Below are positions 60,043 to 64,000 of a stretch of 64,000 nt of DNA, one piece after another. Below the pieces are notes generated by a model. It was not told where the DNA came from. It ran no database searches and worked only from the letters and a program-made list of their open reading frames with translations. The position numbers and the translations under genes are program-made. Positions within the stretch are counted from its first letter, which is position 1. Each line of letters starts with the position of its first letter. This stretch comes from Natronosalvus rutilus (GTDB taxonomy: Archaea; Halobacteriota; Halobacteria; Halobacteriales; Natrialbaceae). Location of the stretch: NCBI RefSeq assembly GCF_024204665.1, contig NZ_CP100355.1, positions 310,001-374,000 of the forward strand. The letters are read 5' to 3'.

Positions 60043-60515
60043 TTGGACCCGAGTCGAACGACCGCGGCGTCTCCATCGCCATCACCCACGTCCTCACCCT
60101 CGGCATCACCACCGTGCTGGTCGCCGGACTCCTCATCTCCGCCGGGACGCTTCTCGAGTCCCAGACCGACCGCAGCGCCCAGCAATCGCTCGAGACGATT
60201 GGCGAACGACTCGCGGGCGAAATCTCGAAGGTCGACCGGCTGGCAACGGAGGACGGGACGACCGAGTTGACCGTCGACCACCCGTCGATGGTCGCCTCGA
60301 ATCGCTACACGATCACGTTACTGGATAACGAAACGTGTGCGGAGGAACCGTTACTCACAGACGCGACGAACTGCATGCGACTGAGCGCACAGAGCGCGGA
60401 CGTAGACGTCTACGTGCCAGTGACCGCCCCCGTCGACGATGGGAGTTCGATATCGGGTGGCACCATCCGGATTGTCCACGACGGCGACAAAGTCACACTC
60501 GAGCGTGATCGCTGA
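60039..60515 (+). CDS. Pilin-like single-span protein, DUF7266-like
   Basis: 158 aa from a GTG at 60039 (GTGA overlap). SNDRGVSIAITHVLTLGITT has RG at 9-10, followed by the hydrophobic helix to about 33. The soluble part has two cysteines (ETCAEEP and TNCMRLS) likely bonded outside, and ends in an acidic/basic strand (RIVHDGDKVTLERDR). Fourth of the pilin-like series. Confidence 0.78.
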   Translation: MIGPESNDRGVSIAITHVLTLGITTVLVAGLLISAGTLLESQTDRSAQQSLETIGERLAGEISKVDRLATEDGTTELTVDHPSMVASNRYTITLLDNETCAEEPLLTDATNCMRLSAQSADVDVYVPVTAPVDDGSSISGGTIRIVHDGDKVTLERDR

Positions 60516-61261
60516 TGTTCGATCGTACCATAACTCACGATTGCGAGGACCGCGCCGTCTCCGAGGTCCTGGCGTTCATCCTCGTGTTCACCATCATCAT
60601 CGGCTCGGTGACGATGGTGTCGGTCTTCGGGATGCAATCGCTGACGAGCTACCAAGAGGGCGAGCAGTTGCGCAACGCCGAACGGGCGATGGACGCCCTG
60701 AGCGACAACTTCAACGACGTGGTCCGATACGACGGCGTGACGGCTCGAGCGGGCGAACTCAACCTTCGCGGTGGATCGGTGTCGACGGCGCACAAGGGGA
60801 CGGAGTTGACGGTTTTCGTCAACGACAGTACCAACGTCATTAATCGGACAGACGTGACGACCGGTGGCCTCGTCTACGAAGCCGGCAGCGGCACCGACAC
60901 CATCGCCTACGAGGGCAGCGCCATCTTCCGCGGCGACCACACCGGGAACGTCGCCCTCGAGGAACCCATGCTCCGCTGTCGGGACGACACCGCCGTCATC
61001 TCCCTGCTCGTCATCGACGCCGAACCACGGACCCTCCAGAGCAGCGAGATCAACCAACTTCGGCTCACAGAGAACACGTCGAAGACGACCCGACGGACCT
61101 ACACCGGAGTCGACGAGGTGACGGTCGACGTCGGCAACTCCGAATATAAGATGGCTTGGGAACGAACGCTTGAGGAGCGTGGGTTCGACGGAGAATGCAC
61201 GTTCAGCGGCGGTGACGGCCGCGTCACGATTCACGTCGTCTACGCGGACCTCGAGTACTGA
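60515..61261 (+). CDS. Pilin-like single-span protein, DUF7289-like
   Basis: 248 aa, starting in TGATG (1-bp overlap). CEDRAVSEVLAFILVFTIII has RA at 13-14 followed by Val15 and Glu17, close to the haloarchaeal pilin site (RGVSPVIG type), then a hydrophobic helix (18-41). The soluble domain has LRCRDDTAVISLLVID and ECTFSGGDG, with cysteines about 60 residues apart. It ends the operon, and the facing gene ends 25 bp downstream. Confidence 0.8.
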   Translation: MFDRTITHDCEDRAVSEVLAFILVFTIIIGSVTMVSVFGMQSLTSYQEGEQLRNAERAMDALSDNFNDVVRYDGVTARAGELNLRGGSVSTAHKGTELTVFVNDSTNVINRTDVTTGGLVYEAGSGTDTIAYEGSAIFRGDHTGNVALEEPMLRCRDDTAVISLLVIDAEPRTLQSSEINQLRLTENTSKTTRRTYTGVDEVTVDVGNSEYKMAWERTLEERGFDGECTFSGGDGRVTIHVVYADLEY

Positions 61262-61285
61262 TCGTCACGCCACCTCGAGTACTGC

Positions 61286-62635
61286 TCACTCCCAGTCGCC
61301 GGTCAACATCACCCGATACCCCGCTCGAGCGCCGAGTGCTTCGACTCGGTCGGCGTGGTCGGTCGGGGAACCCGCGGTATTGAGGTGGTAGCCGTTCGAG
61401 AGTTGCCGACTCCGCGGGAGACGTGTTGCACCGTCCTGGCCGACGAGAACCGGGCGGTCAAGGGTGCCGTCGGTGTCAGGGGTCTCTGGTTCCGATTCGG
61501 GCCACGGAACGCGGACGCCCGAGAGCCCCCGCTCGAGGAGGAACTCGGCGGCGTGGACGAGCGCTCCCGTCGACGAACCGTGGCCGATAGCGCCGATCGA
61601 GCCGTGGTCGGCGAAGAATCGCGCGACGTACTCGCCGTCCTCACTGTCGCTGGCGTCGCCGTCCCCGCTGCCACCGTCGCTGGCGTCACTATCGCCGTCT
61701 TCACCATCATCGTCACCATCGACGACGCTGGAGGCCTCGTCGGAGTCACTCGAGGTGCCAGCGTCGACTCGAGCCGATGAGTCGGTCGGCTGATCGGAGG
61801 GTGAATCGGTCGGCCGATCGTGGGTCGAATCCGTCGACTCACCGTGCGACGAAGAGCGCGACTGCGAGTCACCTCGCTCGTCGGAAGCGGCCAGGAACCG
61901 GTCGCGGTACTGAACGCGTTCTCGAGTCGACTCCTCGGCGGACTTGCTCTCGTCCTCGCTATTGCCCTCGCCTTCGAACGTCGGCACCCCGTCGTCGGCG
62001 TTCCCTGACGCGGACGCAGTGGCGGTCCCCGAGAACGAACCGACCAGGTGTTCGAGCAGTCGATCGACGGCCGCCTCGAGTTCGTCGGTGTAGGCCGACC
62101 CGGTGACCGCCTCGAGGTCGTCGACGAGCGTCTCTCGCACCGCCGTGCGCTCGACGGCCAGCCGACGAGCGACGGGCGCTCTGGAGTGGCGCCCAAGACG
62201 CCGCTCGAGCGCCCGTCGCTGGTAGTGCTCGAGCAGCGGCTCGAGCGTCTCCCGGCGGCGAAGGTCGCAGCGGTGGGTGTCGATCGAGTTCGTTCCGGCG
62301 AGCAACACCGCCTCGCGGCCGTTAGTGTAGATCGCTCGATCGACCCCGGTTTCGGCGAGGCACGTCCCGAGCGCTGAGAGGCGATCGCTCGAGGGAAACG
62401 CGCTCGCCGAGTCGACGGCCACGAACAGTGCGGGGGTCGCCTCGATCGAACAGACGTACTCGAGTGTGGTTCCCGCCACCGAGACGTTCCGCCGGCAGTC
62501 CTGGATGGTGTCCCAGCCGAGGGCGCTCAACAGCATGTCGACGATCGGCGTCGTTTCGGTCAGTGTCTCCGGCGGCGCGGCTTCACACAGGAGCCGTGTC
62601 CGGGTAACGAACGTCTCGAGAGAATGGGGAGGCAT
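61286..62635 (-). CDS. HsdR-N-like protein with disordered middle (449 aa)
   Basis: Residues 1-120 resemble the N-terminal nuclease-like domain of type I restriction R subunits (VDMLLSALGWDTIQDCRRN, then EYVCSIEATPALFVAVDSAS). Residues 200-330 are Ser/Asp-rich with repeats such as DRPTDSPSDQPTD. The end (GYRVMLTGDWE) is a small ordered piece. No helicase motifs, no modification or specificity genes nearby, so a restriction role is doubtful. A single isolated HsdR-N fold could be a nuclease or a fossil of one. Confidence 0.7.
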   Translation of the reverse strand: MPPHSLETFVTRTRLLCEAAPPETLTETTPIVDMLLSALGWDTIQDCRRNVSVAGTTLEYVCSIEATPALFVAVDSASAFPSSDRLSALGTCLAETGVDRAIYTNGREAVLLAGTNSIDTHRCDLRRRETLEPLLEHYQRRALERRLGRHSRAPVARRLAVERTAVRETLVDDLEAVTGSAYTDELEAAVDRLLEHLVGSFSGTATASASGNADDGVPTFEGEGNSEDESKSAEESTRERVQYRDRFLAASDERGDSQSRSSSHGESTDSTHDRPTDSPSDQPTDSSARVDAGTSSDSDEASSVVDGDDDGEDGDSDASDGGSGDGDASDSEDGEYVARFFADHGSIGAIGHGSSTGALVHAAEFLLERGLSGVRVPWPESEPETPDTDGTLDRPVLVGQDGATRLPRSRQLSNGYHLNTAGSPTDHADRVEALGARAGYRVMLTGDWE

Positions 62636-62769
62636 GTGCGCTCAGTGGGGAATACTCGGGTAGATATCCCGGGCTGACAACTTAAACGACACTGTTCGTC
62701 GAAGACCTGTTCTCAGTCGTGATAATCACGGGAGAGGATTTATTGTGGGTGATAGCTGTCTATGACCGT

Positions 62770-64000
62770 ATGTTAGGTCCGGTCCGAAAAGTCATTCCCA
62801 AATTCATCAGACGCCGATACGCACTCAAGTTCGCTATAGTGCTTCTCGTCATCGGTCTGTCTGTGGGTGCAATGGGGTATCTAGGGACGAATCAAATCGC
62901 GAGTGAAGTACAGTCGCAGGTGCAGAACGATTCCGCAGAGTTGGCACAGCAAGAGGCTCGGAACGTCGACAAGTGGAATCAACTGAACATACAGGAACAC
63001 CAGTCACTGGAGTCCTCGGTGGGAACGGGCGAACAGGTACGGCTGGTCGCCGCCCGGAATTCCATCTCAGGCGGCCATAGCGTCCACTACGTCAACCTAA
63101 ACGACAACGTGACGAACAGTACGGTTGATGCGCTTCACGGAAAGGCACCGGCAGAGATTGCCCAGGAGCACAAGACCGAGGACGGTGGGATTGCCTGGGC
63201 AGCAGAGCTGGGCAGAATCGAACCCAACTACGAGAGCAACCGCGATACGCTGCAATCAGGCGGACAGGTATTCGGAGAGCCGGTTTCGAACTTCGACACC
63301 AACGTCGCGGTCGTGCCACACGTTTCGACCGACGGGACGCCGGTGTTGAGCTACGTTTCGAGCGTTGACGGGAAAAACGAGTTCCTGGTAGTGTCGCTCG
63401 AGATGAGCGCGTACGCAGAGGAGATGATCCACACCGAAAACGAGGGTCGAATCTCGTTCATCGTCAGGGAGACTGGCGACGGCGCCCAGGTCGTCATGGA
63501 CCCGAGCGAAAACGCCTACTTCGAGGACTACTCGACGAAAGATATCAACTTCAGTGCAGTCGGAACCGAGGGCGAGCACTTCTCGACCGAGGAGCCAAAC
63601 GACGCACTGGCGTCCGCCGTTGGCGGCGATTACGGAAACGAACCGTACATCGGCGCGACGGCTCGTGTCACTGAGGGCAGTCCGTTCCTCGTCGTCGTCC
63701 ACACGCCCGAATCCGAGGCGTTCGGCTTCGTGCAGGACGTTCAGCAGTACGGTATCTACGCCTCCATCGGTGGCATCCTGTTCGTGATGCTCATCGGCGG
63801 CGTCATCGGGCGCAACACCTCGCGCTCGATCGACCGACTCACGACGAAAGCCGAGCGGATGGAAGAAGGCGACCTCGACGTCGAGTTCGAGACCCAGCGC
63901 GTCGACAGCATCGGTCGGCTCTACGCCGGATTCGCCAACATGCGCGACTCGCTGAAAAACCAGATCCAGAACGCTCAGAATGCCCGCGAGGAAGCCGAAC
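62770..64000 (+). CDS. Halobacterial transducer (methyl-accepting chemotaxis type), 3' end cut off
   Basis: The frame opens at ATG 62770 and is still open at the window end (410 codons). TATA-like GATTTATTG is about 30 bp upstream; an earlier ATG at 62762 stops after four codons. Residues 18-38 are span 1, about 39-325 an extracellular sensor domain, 328-350 span 2 (GGILFVMLIGGVIG), then HAMP (RNTSRSIDRLTTKAERMEEGDL) to 403. The signalling tip lies beyond the edge. Codons ATA, TTA and CTA are frequent in the first 80 codons, unlike neighbours. Confidence 0.85.
   Translation, partial: MLGPVRKVIPKFIRRRYALKFAIVLLVIGLSVGAMGYLGTNQIASEVQSQVQNDSAELAQQEARNVDKWNQLNIQEHQSLESSVGTGEQVRLVAARNSISGGHSVHYVNLNDNVTNSTVDALHGKAPAEIAQEHKTEDGGIAWAAELGRIEPNYESNRDTLQSGGQVFGEPVSNFDTNVAVVPHVSTDGTPVLSYVSSVDGKNEFLVVSLEMSAYAEEMIHTENEGRISFIVRETGDGAQVVMDPSENAYFEDYSTKDINFSAVGTEGEHFSTEEPNDALASAVGGDYGNEPYIGATARVTEGSPFLVVVHTPESEAFGFVQDVQQYGIYASIGGILFVMLIGGVIGRNTSRSIDRLTTKAERMEEGDLDVEFETQRVDSIGRLYAGFANMRDSLKNQIQNAQNAREEAE

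Noticed and set aside
1-64000. CRISPR arrays, complete IS elements, integrases and rRNA genes
   Set aside because: No regularly spaced 25-40-bp repeats, transposase or integrase motifs, or rRNA-like sequence were seen on either strand.

Overview
The window is high-G+C chromosomal DNA from a haloarchaeon, and class Halobacteria is near certain. The evidence is the very acidic proteins, Tat signal peptides on secreted lipoproteins, short leaderless-type promoters with a TATA element about 25-30 nt before the ATG, and archaea-specific genes (archaeosine tgtA, trmY, doublet histone, class I CCA enzyme, F420H2:NADP reductase). The gene content would suit the Natrialba/Natrinema/Haloterrigena side of the class, but that is a weak inference. 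No rRNA, complete insertion sequence, CRISPR array or prophage was seen. The last gene runs off the right edge and the first begins at base 2.

Layout. 1-8.9 kb: a membrane protein, a small acidic protein, a divergent FAD-dependent amine/amino-acid oxidase and ornithine cyclodeaminase-family pair, then a complete branched-chain amino-acid ABC transporter operon (livK-H-M-G-F, minus strand) with a 22-codon micro-ORF between livG and livF. 8.9-16.3 kb: tRNA-Pro(CGG) with a 19-bp copy of its 3' end nearby, a P-loop kinase, trmY, thrB, an MFS transporter, DUF1684 and methyltransferase genes, an iron-box-like palindrome and a RecA-like protein. 16.3-25.1 kb: a small membrane protein coupled to an unknown gene, ahcY and mtaD (S-adenosylhomocysteine turnover), a cotranscribed histidine kinase and double-domain KaiC-like ATPase, and a SpoIIM-like membrane protein. 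25.1-34.6 kb: two UspA proteins, a DHH phosphoesterase, an SPW-repeat protein, a membrane-anchored 2Fe-2S ferredoxin, tgtA, a secreted pentapeptide-periodic glycoprotein candidate, npdG and a thioredoxin. 34.8-41.8 kb: a 5-FTHF cyclo-ligase-like gene, small haloarchaeal genes, thrC, a DUF422-like membrane protein, a Tat-exported beta-helix protein, and tRNA-Arg(GCG) next to about 40-bp tandem repeats of its own 3' end. 42-48.6 kb: an RPA-like three-OB-fold protein (preceded by a small ORF), a doublet histone and a histone-deacetylase-fold enzyme as a chromatin cluster, then the CCA enzyme, tRNA-Asn, moaB and a CAT-anticodon tRNA. 48.7-51.9 kb: a sulfatase-superfamily enzyme, an RHH-like protein, a DUF411 copper-type lipoprotein, a 51-residue zinc-ribbon protein and two tiny membrane proteins. 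52-61.3 kb: a seven-gene type IV pilus-like operon. 61.3-64 kb: an HsdR-N-like protein and a truncated halobacterial transducer.

The most interesting locus is 52.0-61.3 kb. A PilB-type ATPase with a long disordered C-terminal extension carrying six SIF motifs is followed, with almost no intergenic DNA, by a PilC-type membrane protein and five single-span proteins that each start with a prepilin-like RG/RA plus hydrophobic segment. A 44-codon ORF with a perfect Shine-Dalgarno site overlaps the ATPase start. This looks like a complete haloarchaeal surface appendage or secretion machine whose pilin-like parts belong to poorly characterised families.
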